Shown here: piece by piece, positions 1 to 5,412 of the stretch
Position numbering within the stretch: the stretch's first letter is position 1
How the letters are laid out: the number at the start of each line of letters is the position of its first letter
Source: Chroococcidiopsidaceae cyanobacterium CP_BM_RX_35
GTDB taxonomy: Bacteria; Cyanobacteriota; Cyanobacteriia; Cyanobacteriales; Chroococcidiopsidaceae
Direction: 5' to 3'
Assembly: GCA_019242465.1 (NCBI GenBank)
Contig: JAFAVL010000012.1
Location: 1 to 7,695, forward strand
DNA length: 7,695 bases
Notes under the pieces: model-generated
What the model saw: only the letters and a program-made list of their open reading frames with translations
Databases searched by the model: none
Told to the model about the DNA's origin: nothing
Program-made: the position numbers and the translations under genes

Positions 1-360
1 GTTCCTTGTTCTTCTGCATTCAATCATCAACACCCCAGTGGATGCCTGTGCGACGAGTGCGGTGTTGCTGAGGCTTTAAGTCTACTTTTAGATGGCATTG
101 CCCTCTGGCGTCACTTGCATCTAATAATCGCCAAGGAGTTCATCGGAAACCTACCTGGCACGGGCGGTACAATTGGCTATAAGTACTTAGAAAAGCGGAT
201 TGAACATGACTCTGCGGAAAGTCAGCAGAGCTTTTACGCTAAAAAAGCGTCTCAACTACCAGCAGAAACGTCTCCAGAGATAACGCTTAATCATATGTGG
301 GCATGGCTAAATTCAATTGAAGACCGCATCCGTAGGCTACAAAGCTTGAAGAGTTTGTAG
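1..360 (+). CDS. Tryptophan 2,3-dioxygenase-like protein, C-terminal fragment (5' end outside window)
   Basis: The reading frame is open from the first base to the stop at 358-360, giving 119 visible residues; the start lies upstream of the window. The TTG at 115 is not a credible start because the conserved frame runs straight through it. Visible residues 35-60 carry the signature of the heme-dependent tryptophan dioxygenase superfamily: a WRxxH motif (W36, R37, H40), where the His is the proximal heme ligand in known enzymes, followed by IG and GTGGT-x-GYxYL (G53 to L63), matching the family GTGGSSG loop. Known members open the indole ring of tryptophan with O2 in the cytoplasm to give N-formylkynurenine. 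Odd here is a Cys-rich stretch just before the heme helix (C15, C17, C20 with H9 and H11), which I do not recall from standard enzymes. The exact substrate is uncertain, as the indole-binding N-terminal part is missing. No kynurenine-pathway partner is visible. Confidence 0.75.
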   Translation, partial: VPCSSAFNHQHPSGCLCDECGVAEALSLLLDGIALWRHLHLIIAKEFIGNLPGTGGTIGYKYLEKRIEHDSAESQQSFYAKKASQLPAETSPEITLNHMWAWLNSIEDRIRRLQSLKSL

Positions 361-470
361 AGATCTGCTACAGCCTCATCGCATCCAATCAAGATTTCCA
401 CTGGTTTTTCCCGCTTTCTCTCAAAGCTTGTCGAGTCATGGAGCTTGCTTTAGTACTACCAACTGTTTTT

Positions 471-506
471 TCTAGGAATAAAAAAGCCGTATTTCTAGAT
501 TTTTTT
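471..506 (+). terminator. Rho-independent terminator after the dioxygenase-like gene
   Basis: TCTAGGAATA (471-480) pairs with TATTTCTAGA (490-499) through ten positions, one of them a G-U wobble, around a 9-base loop. Seven T follow at 500-506. The stem is AT-rich, so strength is uncertain, but position (111 bp after one stop, before the next gene) and orientation fit an intrinsic terminator on the + strand. Confidence 0.5.
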
Positions 507-549
507 CTGTTAGAGCTATTGGTTTGTCTGAAATTGTATATACAAAAAA

Positions 550-2142
550 ATGAATAAAATACTCTATACTTTATTGATTTTAATACTCTTTTTATTTATT
601 ATACTGAGCCTATTACCAAGAACCGTATACACAGTATCAGGTTTATCAATAATCATTGTGTCAATAACAATCATTGATATTTGTCATTTAGAAGATGCTT
701 TAATTCGTAACTATCCAATTATTGGTCATTTATATTATTTTTTTGAATCGCTTCATCCGCAATTAGGTCAATATTTCTTTGAACACAAGAGTAGCGATAG
801 ACCGTTTAGTCAAAAAATTCAATCTCTTGTTTACAATCGCTCGCAAGGAAAATCAACGATAATATCATTTGGAATTCAAGCAGACATCATTTCAAATGAG
901 CATGAATGGGTTCAGCATTCACTCAAGCCCGTTCCAATTGAAACTATTGACCCTTATATGGAAATTGGTGGTCCTCAATGCAGACGTACCTATAAATCTT
1001 CATATCTGAATATTTCTGCACTGAGTTTAGGAACAATCTCCAATAATGCAATTTTAGCACTAAGTTCAGGTGCAAGAATTGGTGGCTTTGCTCTAAACAC
1101 AGGAGAAGGAGGTATAAGCCCATACCACTTAGAGGGTGGAGGAGATCTTATTTGGCAAATAGGGACAGGATACTTTGGTTGTCGTAGTAAAGATGGTCAA
1201 TTTGAACCACAACAATTTAAAGAAAAAGCACAAATTGATACAATTAAGATGATTGAATTAAAAATTTCTCAGGGAGCTAACCCCAGCTATGGTGGAATTT
1301 TGCCAGCTAGCAAGATAACAAATGAAATTTCAAGTATTTGCAATATTCCCTTAGGAAGAGATAGTATATTGCAACCAACTCATACAACATTCACTACTCC
1401 AAAAGAACTTTTAGAGTTTATTGCTTATCTCCGCGAACTTTCGGGAGGTAAACCTATAGGCATTAAACTTTGTTTGGGGAGAAGGAGTGACTTCCTTGGT
1501 ATTTGTAAGGCAATTTTGGAAACTGGTATTCTACCTGATTTCATCACTATAGATGGGGCGGAGGGTGGTACCGGTGCAGCACCAATTGAATTTGCCGAGC
1601 ATGTAGGTTCACCATTAACAGAAGCAATAGTATTCATTCATAATGCCTTAGTTGGAATAAACTTACGTGACCATATTCGTATCATCGTCAGCGGTAAGAT
1701 TGCAACTGGTTTTGATATAATTTCTAGGATAGCTCTTGGGGCAGACTTGTGTGCTTCTGCTCGAGCATTTATGTTATCTCTTGGTTGTGTTCAAGCGCTG
1801 CAATGTGAAAAGAACACTTGTCCAACTGGTATTGCAACTCAGAATAAACATCTAACGTGGGGATTAGTTGTAGACGATAAGAAATTAAGAGTTGCAAATT
1901 TTCATGCCTTGACGATTCGTAGTTCCCTAGAAATTCTGAGTTCGATGGGTATTTCCAGTCCACAAAAACTAAGTCCATCAGATGTGTTTTGTCAATCAAA
2001 GGGTGGAATAGCTAAAAAATATATTGACCTACATCACTATCTAAAACCAGGTGACCTATTTGAGGCTGTCTTACCAAAAGATTTTTCTCACGATTGGCAG
2101 TTAGCCGATGCTAGGAGCTTTGGAAGCGGAATAGATTTGTAG
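550..2142 (+). CDS. Membrane-anchored FMN-binding glutamate synthase family protein
   Basis: A 530-residue protein. Two hydrophobic segments open it (about residues 4-22 and 27-45), followed by a domain like the FMN/synthase domain of glutamate synthase large subunits. Visible motifs are NTGEGG-x-SPYH (183-193), IDGAEGGTGAAP (334-345, phosphate/FMN-binding loop), and a Cys triad C413-x5-C419-x4-C424 followed by PTGIATQ. The triad matches the 3Fe-4S ligand pattern of GltB. There is no glutamine amidotransferase domain and no NADPH-binding subunit, so it resembles solitary YerD-like proteins of about 500-530 residues, whose reaction is not settled. By family, an FMN/Fe-S redox reaction on 2-oxoglutarate or a related substrate at the membrane is plausible; that is inference. 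The ATG at 550 is the first Met before the hydrophobic segment. It has only an A-run upstream and no clear Shine-Dalgarno. The gene stands alone, separated from its upstream neighbour by a terminator. Confidence 0.88.
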   Translation: MNKILYTLLILILFLFIILSLLPRTVYTVSGLSIIIVSITIIDICHLEDALIRNYPIIGHLYYFFESLHPQLGQYFFEHKSSDRPFSQKIQSLVYNRSQGKSTIISFGIQADIISNEHEWVQHSLKPVPIETIDPYMEIGGPQCRRTYKSSYLNISALSLGTISNNAILALSSGARIGGFALNTGEGGISPYHLEGGGDLIWQIGTGYFGCRSKDGQFEPQQFKEKAQIDTIKMIELKISQGANPSYGGILPASKITNEISSICNIPLGRDSILQPTHTTFTTPKELLEFIAYLRELSGGKPIGIKLCLGRRSDFLGICKAILETGILPDFITIDGAEGGTGAAPIEFAEHVGSPLTEAIVFIHNALVGINLRDHIRIIVSGKIATGFDIISRIALGADLCASARAFMLSLGCVQALQCEKNTCPTGIATQNKHLTWGLVVDDKKLRVANFHALTIRSSLEILSSMGISSPQKLSPSDVFCQSKGGIAKKYIDLHHYLKPGDLFEAVLPKDFSHDWQLADARSFGSGIDL

Positions 2143-2266
2143 CAATTATATGCTTTATGCTGCATTAAGGGTTGTGTCGCAAAAACTAGAGGTCATATTA
2201 TAGATCGGTTGTTTTGCTCTTAAACAGGTAAGTCAAACTCCTAGCGATTGATGAATAATCCAATGA

Positions 2267-2485
2267 CTAAATCGTGCATTTCCTCCCTTTTGGAAAAGCA
2301 AATAGTCTTGCGGATATTGTCAATAGAAGTAGCTTAACTTGGTCACGAGATACCCCAATTTTTGTTTCAAAATCAATTATATTGAGCTCATTATATACCT
2401 CATTCAGAACATTATTCAGGGTAAGTAGTTCATTAATTGAAAATTGAATGTCAGTCCGATCGCTTATACTATTAATTAGTTGCAT
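2267..2485 (-). CDS. Small protein A, paralogue of the 3550-3825 product; candidate immunity protein
   Basis: A 72-residue acidic, probably helical protein of unknown function. I judge it real because it is homologous to the product at 3550-3825: my hand alignment gives 22 identities over 50 positions, sharing NEL-x-TL, NEV-x-N and a TxxGVS motif after a Phe. A good ribosome binding site (AGGA, at 2493-2496 on the + coordinates) sits 7 bases before the ATG. When the insertion element is removed on paper, the stop of gene B falls 11 bp upstream of this start, so A was the last gene of a toxin-tail/B/A operon. Duplicated small genes after a toxin tail usually encode immunity proteins that bind and block the toxin in the cytoplasm; that role is inferred. 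A is now cut off from its operon by the element and probably poorly expressed. Confidence 0.6.
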   Translation of the reverse strand: MQLINSISDRTDIQFSINELLTLNNVLNEVYNELNIIDFETKIGVSRDQVKLLLLTISARLFAFPKGRKCTI

Positions 2486-2519
2486 TAAGCTGTCCTTTAA
2501 CTACTAGTATCAGGATTAT

Positions 2520-2528
2520 GATTTACCC
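2520..2528. repeat. Target-site duplication, left copy (GATTTACCC)
   Basis: GATTTACCC directly abuts the left inverted repeat and recurs exactly at 3609-3617 directly after the right one. Nine bases is within the range produced by IS4-family elements. It indicates a single transposition event with little decay since. Confidence 0.85.
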
Positions 2529-2541
2529 CAGAAGTGTTGAA
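2529..2541 (+). repeat. Left terminal inverted repeat of the IS4-family element
   Basis: CAGAAGTGTTGAA is an exact inverted match to 3596-3608. If one more C is included in the repeat, the flanking duplication shortens to 8 bp; the sequence cannot decide between the two. Confidence 0.85.
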
Positions 2542-2564
2542 AAATAGCTTAACACAGGAAAAAT

Positions 2565-2591
2565 GGGGACAGAATGTAGTATTCTGTCCCC
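2565..2591 (-). terminator. Perfect hairpin inside the element's left end, terminator-like on the - strand
   Basis: GGGGACAGAAT (2565-2575) and ATTCTGTCCCC (2581-2591) form an 11-bp perfect stem with a 5-base loop. Read on the - strand it is followed by ATTTTTCC, so it could stop antisense transcripts that cross the element towards small gene A. On the + strand there is no T-run; there it may instead limit outside transcripts entering the transposase gene, as in other insertion sequences. Function is inferred. Confidence 0.5.
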
Positions 2592-2683
2592 AAGAAATAC
2601 AAAATGATATCTAATGGTATCGTCTTTTCCAATAATCGTCAAATCGCTGCAAAGAGCGACTTTCTCCGAGGGACTACCCGGTT

Positions 2684-3580
2684 TTGAATTCTCGGCTGTT
2701 CTTTGAAATTTGGCTGACCTTCGTGTTAGACCAAAGTTTGACCAGCATGAGAGAGCTGTTTTACCGGCTGAACCATACAGGAGTTGAGGTTGATATTTCC
2801 ACCTTTTCTAAGGCTTGTAAAACTCGACAAGGGGAGCATTTTTGCCGTATTTATGTCGAGCTGATAGAACAATTGAAACGGCAGCATCCAGCGACAGCGA
2901 ACATGCTGATTCCGATTGATTCAACGGTGATTACCTTGACAAGCAAATTGTTTTGGGAACAAGACTATCACCAAGTGAAGCTTTTGAATGGAGTGAATTT
3001 AATTCAGGGCAATCCGACTGAATGCTTGATTCATTTTGGTCAGGGGCATGACGCTCGGTTTGCCGAGATGGTGAACAGTATGATTCCTGATAACGCAGTC
3101 GGGGTGATGGATCGCGGCTTTGCGAGTTGGGAATTTCTGGATCAATTGAGTCAAACTCAAACCCGCTTTGTGGTGCGGATTAAAAACAATATGAAAACCA
3201 AGCTTGACCATTCTCGGTATCACGTAGTTTGGTTTTGTGATTTAGCAAGCCGAAGTGAATTTCGCCTTGCCTCAAACTTAGAACAGATGACGAATGCAGA
3301 AGTTGGAGAAATCTACCGAAACCGATGGCAGATAGAGATTCTTTGGAAGTTTTTGAAAATGCATCTGAAACTGGACCGATTGATTACCAAAAACATCAAT
3401 GGTGTGACAACACAAATCTATATGGTGTTGATTGCATATTTGATTCTAGAGTTGATAGAAATTCCAGCATTTTATGGAAAGAAACTGTTAGATAAGTTGC
3501 GCTATCTGCAATTGGAATTAAGCCGTCGCTGTTCGATTGTGCACTGGAGCTACGATTTGCTTCCAGGTATGCTGGTCTGA
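2684..3580 (+). CDS. IS4-family DDE transposase, probably with a frameshifted N-terminus
   Basis: A 298-residue transposase that cuts and joins the element's ends. The catalytic triad is visible: D79 in the IDST motif, D143 in MDRGF, and E218 within Y211-x2-R214-x3-E218-x6-K225, the IS4 signature. The C-terminal WKFLKMHLKLDRL and YMVLIAYLILEL segments are typical of a group common in cyanobacteria. The listed start is a TTG with no Shine-Dalgarno. The in-frame sequence upstream (2636-2683) ends in DYPVL, which reads like the expected continuation of the protein, but a stop at 2633-2635 blocks it. An ATG at 2604 opens another frame that runs 27 codons to the TGA at 2685-2687. A one-base deletion, or slippage, between about 2640 and 2670 would join the two. 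The element may therefore be inactive, or use the TTG. It is oriented opposite to the genes it interrupts. Confidence 0.85.
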   Translation: MNSRLFFEIWLTFVLDQSLTSMRELFYRLNHTGVEVDISTFSKACKTRQGEHFCRIYVELIEQLKRQHPATANMLIPIDSTVITLTSKLFWEQDYHQVKLLNGVNLIQGNPTECLIHFGQGHDARFAEMVNSMIPDNAVGVMDRGFASWEFLDQLSQTQTRFVVRIKNNMKTKLDHSRYHVVWFCDLASRSEFRLASNLEQMTNAEVGEIYRNRWQIEILWKFLKMHLKLDRLITKNINGVTTQIYMVLIAYLILELIEIPAFYGKKLLDKLRYLQLELSRRCSIVHWSYDLLPGMLV

Positions 3581-3825
3581 AGTTTTATGTCCAGATTCAA
3601 CACTTCTGGATTTACCCTGTCATTACTTAACTTTTCGAGTAAACGAGAAATTGAATTTGAAAAGATTATGGCTTCCTCACAAGATACTCCCATTCTCGTC
3701 TTAAATTCGGATATATAGAGAGTATTACATACCTCATTAAACGCATTTTTTAGAGTATTTAGTTCGTTAGTTGATAGTCGAAGATCAACTGTTTCACTTG
3801 ATTTTCTGATTATTTCCATACTCAT
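3550..3825 (-). CDS. Small protein B with IS-altered C-terminus; candidate immunity protein
   Basis: The present frame encodes 91 residues, but only the first 72 are native. From residue 73 the frame runs into the insertion element and ends in a foreign tail of 19 residues. Without the element it would end VNHNPDTSS, 79 residues, close to the 72 of paralogue A. The ATG at 3825-3823 overlaps the stop of the toxin-like tail as ATGA, implying translational coupling; there is no strong Shine-Dalgarno of its own. Motifs shared with A are NEL-x-TL, NEV-x-N and a TxxGVS after a Phe. Tight coupling to a toxin C-terminus is the usual layout for an immunity gene that protects the producer, so that is the favoured role. 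I recognise no named family and this is inference. The lost C-terminal residues may or may not matter. Confidence 0.6.
   Translation of the reverse strand: MSMEIIRKSSETVDLRLSTNELNTLKNAFNEVCNTLYISEFKTRMGVSCEEAIIFSNSISRLLEKLSNDRVNPEVLNLDIKLQTSIPGSKS
3596..3608 (-). repeat. Right terminal inverted repeat of the IS4-family element
   Basis: This is the exact complement of the left repeat (2529-2541), and it lies inside the present reading frame of small gene B. Confidence 0.85.
3609..3617. repeat. Target-site duplication, right copy (GATTTACCC)
   Basis: Exact copy of 2520-2528, directly outside the right inverted repeat. It falls within the native codons of small gene B, which shows that B was the insertion target. 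Confidence 0.85.
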
Positions 3826-3956
3826 CTTAATTCATTGTCAAAGTAATCTTTGCCGTTCTTAGGTCTGAAGGCTGTACCGCCATCTGCATCACCTGGGTCT
3901 GTAATTACAAGTGTACCTGATTGGTCGTCCCAATAGGCAGTCCTTCCATTCCCCGC
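3822..3956 (-). pseudogene. C-terminal tail of a probable polymorphic (RHS/CDI-type) toxin
   Basis: Forty-four codons are open between a TGA at 3957-3959 and the stop at 3822-3824. The peptide reads GRTAYWDDQSGTLVITDP, then DADGGTAFRP and YFDNELR. I recall tails of this type (a short strand pair, DP-x-x-DGGTAFRP, then a YF motif near the end) at the C-termini of large RHS or contact-dependent toxins, where the last domain is the toxic one; no search backs this. There is no start codon and the rest of the toxin is missing, so this is a remnant. Its stop overlaps the start of small gene B by ATGA, the usual toxin/immunity arrangement. Its 5' end is joined, out of frame, to the nucleotidyltransferase remnant around 3940-3950. 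Being a toxin tail is likely; the toxin's activity cannot be told. Confidence 0.45.
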
Positions 3957-4168
3957 TCAATAGCTTTGAGAATGTGAGGTCTAGCATGTTGAACTTCTAC
4001 TAAATCAACAGAGAATCCATGACCTCGCTCAATTGCCGCCCCAGCTTTGAAGAAGTCTTTTTCTGGTAGATCCCATACTGCTAGATCAATATTTGAAAGC
4101 CATGTCATGCGCTCTGGGTTTAGCATTGAGCCGAGCAAATCCTTTACTCTTACTGCTTTAGCGTTCAT
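3905..4168 (-). pseudogene. Degenerate MNT-type nucleotidyltransferase remnant
   Basis: An 87-codon frame with the core of a minimal nucleotidyltransferase, the family that often acts as antitoxin to HEPN ribonucleases by adding AMP to them. The GS of the active site is at residues 13-14. The expected D-x-D after it is N26-I-D28, so the first metal-binding Asp is lost. The third acidic residue remains (D55 in VDLVE), followed by the usual region HARPHILKAIERG. Only 12 residues precede GS where about 25-30 are usual, and a stop (TGA) sits directly before the ATG, so the N-terminus appears truncated. The end is also abnormal: after about residue 75 (GME) the frame enters the toxin-like tail in the wrong frame and finishes in unrelated residues. 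No HEPN partner is present. It could still be expressed, but catalysis is unlikely. Confidence 0.6.
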
Positions 4169-4430
4169 TCACCATAAGTATGTAACTTTTAAATACCTCG
4201 CAAATCACTTTTTATTACTTTTTCTATCTCGTTATTTAGAAATTATCGTGTTCTAATGAATTTAGTAATTTATGGAGCTGTGACAAGAAGAAATACTAAT
4301 TAGAAGCAACATTACTAACTGAGGTGTAGTCGTCCTGCATATGTCACCTAGTATTTGTGGCAGGGTATCTAACCCAATTTTTAATGAAGTGCAATAGTAA
4401 CGCGTGAAGAGTGGATGGTGTAGAAAAAAA

Positions 4431-4434
4431 GGAG
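4431..4434 (+). promoter_or_regulatory. Strong ribosome binding site (GGAG) for the double-glycine peptide gene
   Basis: GGAG lies 7 bases before the ATG at 4442 within a purine-rich stretch. It fixes the start of the small gene and supports its being translated. Confidence 0.7.
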
Positions 4435-4441
4435 AAAGAAA

Positions 4442-4681
4442 ATGAGACAAAGGAAAAATAGTACCACGACACCAACAAGTGACAACGAAAACCTGCTAAT
4501 AACCGACCTGAAAAACCTGCTAACTGAGTTGACAGAGGAAGAGATGCAGGCATGCTGGGGAGGAATAGGACCGGCAGGACCGGATTATAGTTTGTCCATA
4601 GTGAAGGAAAGCAATTACCAGCTCAATCAACCAAAGGAAATCAATTACCACCTCAGATACCGCCACGTTCAACCAGCGTGA
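4442..4681 (+). CDS. Double-glycine leader peptide, candidate RiPP or bacteriocin precursor
   Basis: A 79-residue protein with a strong ribosome binding site. Residues 26-41 (LLTELTEEEMQACWGG) have the form of a double-glycine leader end: an acidic amphipathic helix followed by GG. C39-type peptidase-transporters cut such leaders after GG during export. The predicted product is residues 42-79, a 38-residue peptide starting IGPAGPDY, with no Cys and one Ser pair, so lanthionine bridges are unlikely. The product contains three units of ten residues with tyrosines at 49, 59 and 69 and the pattern Y-x-L-x3-KE-x-N in the first two; the third is degenerate. The underlying DNA carries a near-perfect 20-bp direct repeat. 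No modification enzyme, peptidase or transporter lies in the window, so it is an orphan precursor here, as often found in cyanobacteria. It could alternatively be an unmodified secreted peptide. Function is inferred from the leader only. Confidence 0.65.
   Translation: MRQRKNSTTTPTSDNENLLITDLKNLLTELTEEEMQACWGGIGPAGPDYSLSIVKESNYQLNQPKEINYHLRYRHVQPA
4606..4655 (+). repeat. 20-bp direct repeat within the putative core peptide (two copies, 30-bp period)
   Basis: GGAAAGCAATTACCAGCTCA (4606-4625) and GGAAATCAATTACCACCTCA (4636-4655) match at 18 of 20 positions. The spacing is exactly 10 codons, so the repeat stays in frame and yields the NYQL and NYHL motifs. It points to growth of the core by in-frame duplication. 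Confidence 0.8.
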
Positions 4682-4730
4682 GGTAATTCGGGAGTGAATA
4701 GTTTTGATTCGGTCACCTTCGGCAACGGGA

Positions 4731-4880
4731 TCACCTTCGGATAAACTTCTTTACCACTTCTGCCACTTGGGGGCATTCGGTTATCTGACACTGCTCCCAA
4801 AGTGTTAACTGACTAGGTGAGTAAAAACGTTTACCTTTATTGCGGCTAATTTTACGGTAACTTTCCGGGCACAGTCTCAC
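4731..4880 (-). CDS. Possible 49-residue hypothetical protein or gene remnant
   Basis: A GTG-initiated frame of 49 codons with protein-like composition: basic N-terminal half, then SPSQLTLWEQCQITECPQ and a helical KKFIRR end, with Cys at residues 4, 31 and 36. A stop (TAG) lies two codons before the GTG, which rules out a longer form. I do not recognise a family with certainty. Its last codons, CGAAGGTGA, are duplicated 18 bp further on (- strand), giving a second in-frame copy of the same ending and stop. It lies between two + strand genes without an obvious promoter. It may be a genuine short gene or a leftover of a larger one. Confidence 0.3.
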   Translation of the reverse strand: MRLCPESYRKISRNKGKRFYSPSQLTLWEQCQITECPQVAEVVKKFIRR

Positions 4881-5171
4881 ACCCTACCATCTACCAAGCC
4901 CATTTTTGCAACACAATCTAAATTCACCATCAATCTGGTTCCCATGAACTTAATTCACCTCAATCTTCTACTCGCCACTACCGTACTTGTCGGCACCACT
5001 TGTGACACCTTGCTAGACAACACTCAAGCTCAAGCTGTAGATTTTACTTTCTCTGGTACAGTCGGTAGTTTGACAAACTTAAATGGTACACTTAGTATAG
5101 CTTTTGACACTGCTGGCAATCTCTACGCAACTAATAGCAATAACAATACGATTTCTGAGTTTAATTCCATA

Positions 5172-5412
5172 GGTACTTTTGTCAACAGTATTACAGGAAA
5201 TTTAGATTATCCAACTGGTATAGCTTTCGACAATGCTGGCAACCTCTACGCAGCTAATATCGGTGACAATACAATTTCTGAGTTTAATTAATTCCACAGG
5301 TACCTTTGTCAACAGTATTACAGGAAATTTAGATTATCCAACTGGTATAGCTTTCAACAATGCTGGCAACCTCTACGCAACTAATTTATATAACAATACA
5401 ATTTCTAAGTTC
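5172..5412 (+). repeat. Two near-identical NHL blade units (period 123 bp of coding, 127 with the insertion)
   Basis: Units at 5172-5285 and 5299-5412 align along their whole length with few substitutions, and share an uninterrupted identical run of about 50 bases beginning TTTGTCAACAG. A shorter, more diverged copy is at 5096-5162. The high identity of the two main copies points to a recent tandem duplication. Confidence 0.85.
5286..5293 (+). repeat. AATTAATT tetranucleotide duplication causing a frameshift
   Basis: The corresponding place in the preceding blade (after GAGTTT) has a single AATT followed by CC. Here AATT occurs twice, which creates an in-frame TAA at 5289-5291. Deleting one copy restores the frame into the second half of the gene. 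Confidence 0.85.

Larger units (their letters stand above)
2529..3608. mobile_element. Complete IS4-family insertion sequence, 1080 bp
   Basis: The element is bounded by 13-bp perfect inverted repeats, CAGAAGTGTTGAA at 2529-2541 and its complement at 3596-3608, and by a 9-bp direct repeat of the target. It carries one DDE transposase gene on the + strand with the Y-x2-R-x3-E-x6-K signature of the IS4 group, and a strong hairpin just inside its left end. It landed in the 3' end of small gene B, replacing that gene's last seven codons with element sequence. The specific subgroup cannot be named without a database comparison. Confidence 0.88.

Noticed and set aside
2161..2489. TGCATTAAG at both 2161-2169 and 2481-2489, as if flanking gene A
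   Set aside because: Nine bases, no inverted repeats inside and no element between; chance is sufficient.
4047..4256. 69-codon + strand frame opposite the nucleotidyltransferase remnant
   Set aside because: It is the antisense shadow of the MNT core and has no motif of its own.
4355..4385. TTGTGG and TTTAAT as a promoter for the double-glycine peptide gene
   Set aside because: The -35 is poor and the 19-bp spacing unfavourable; not reliable by eye.
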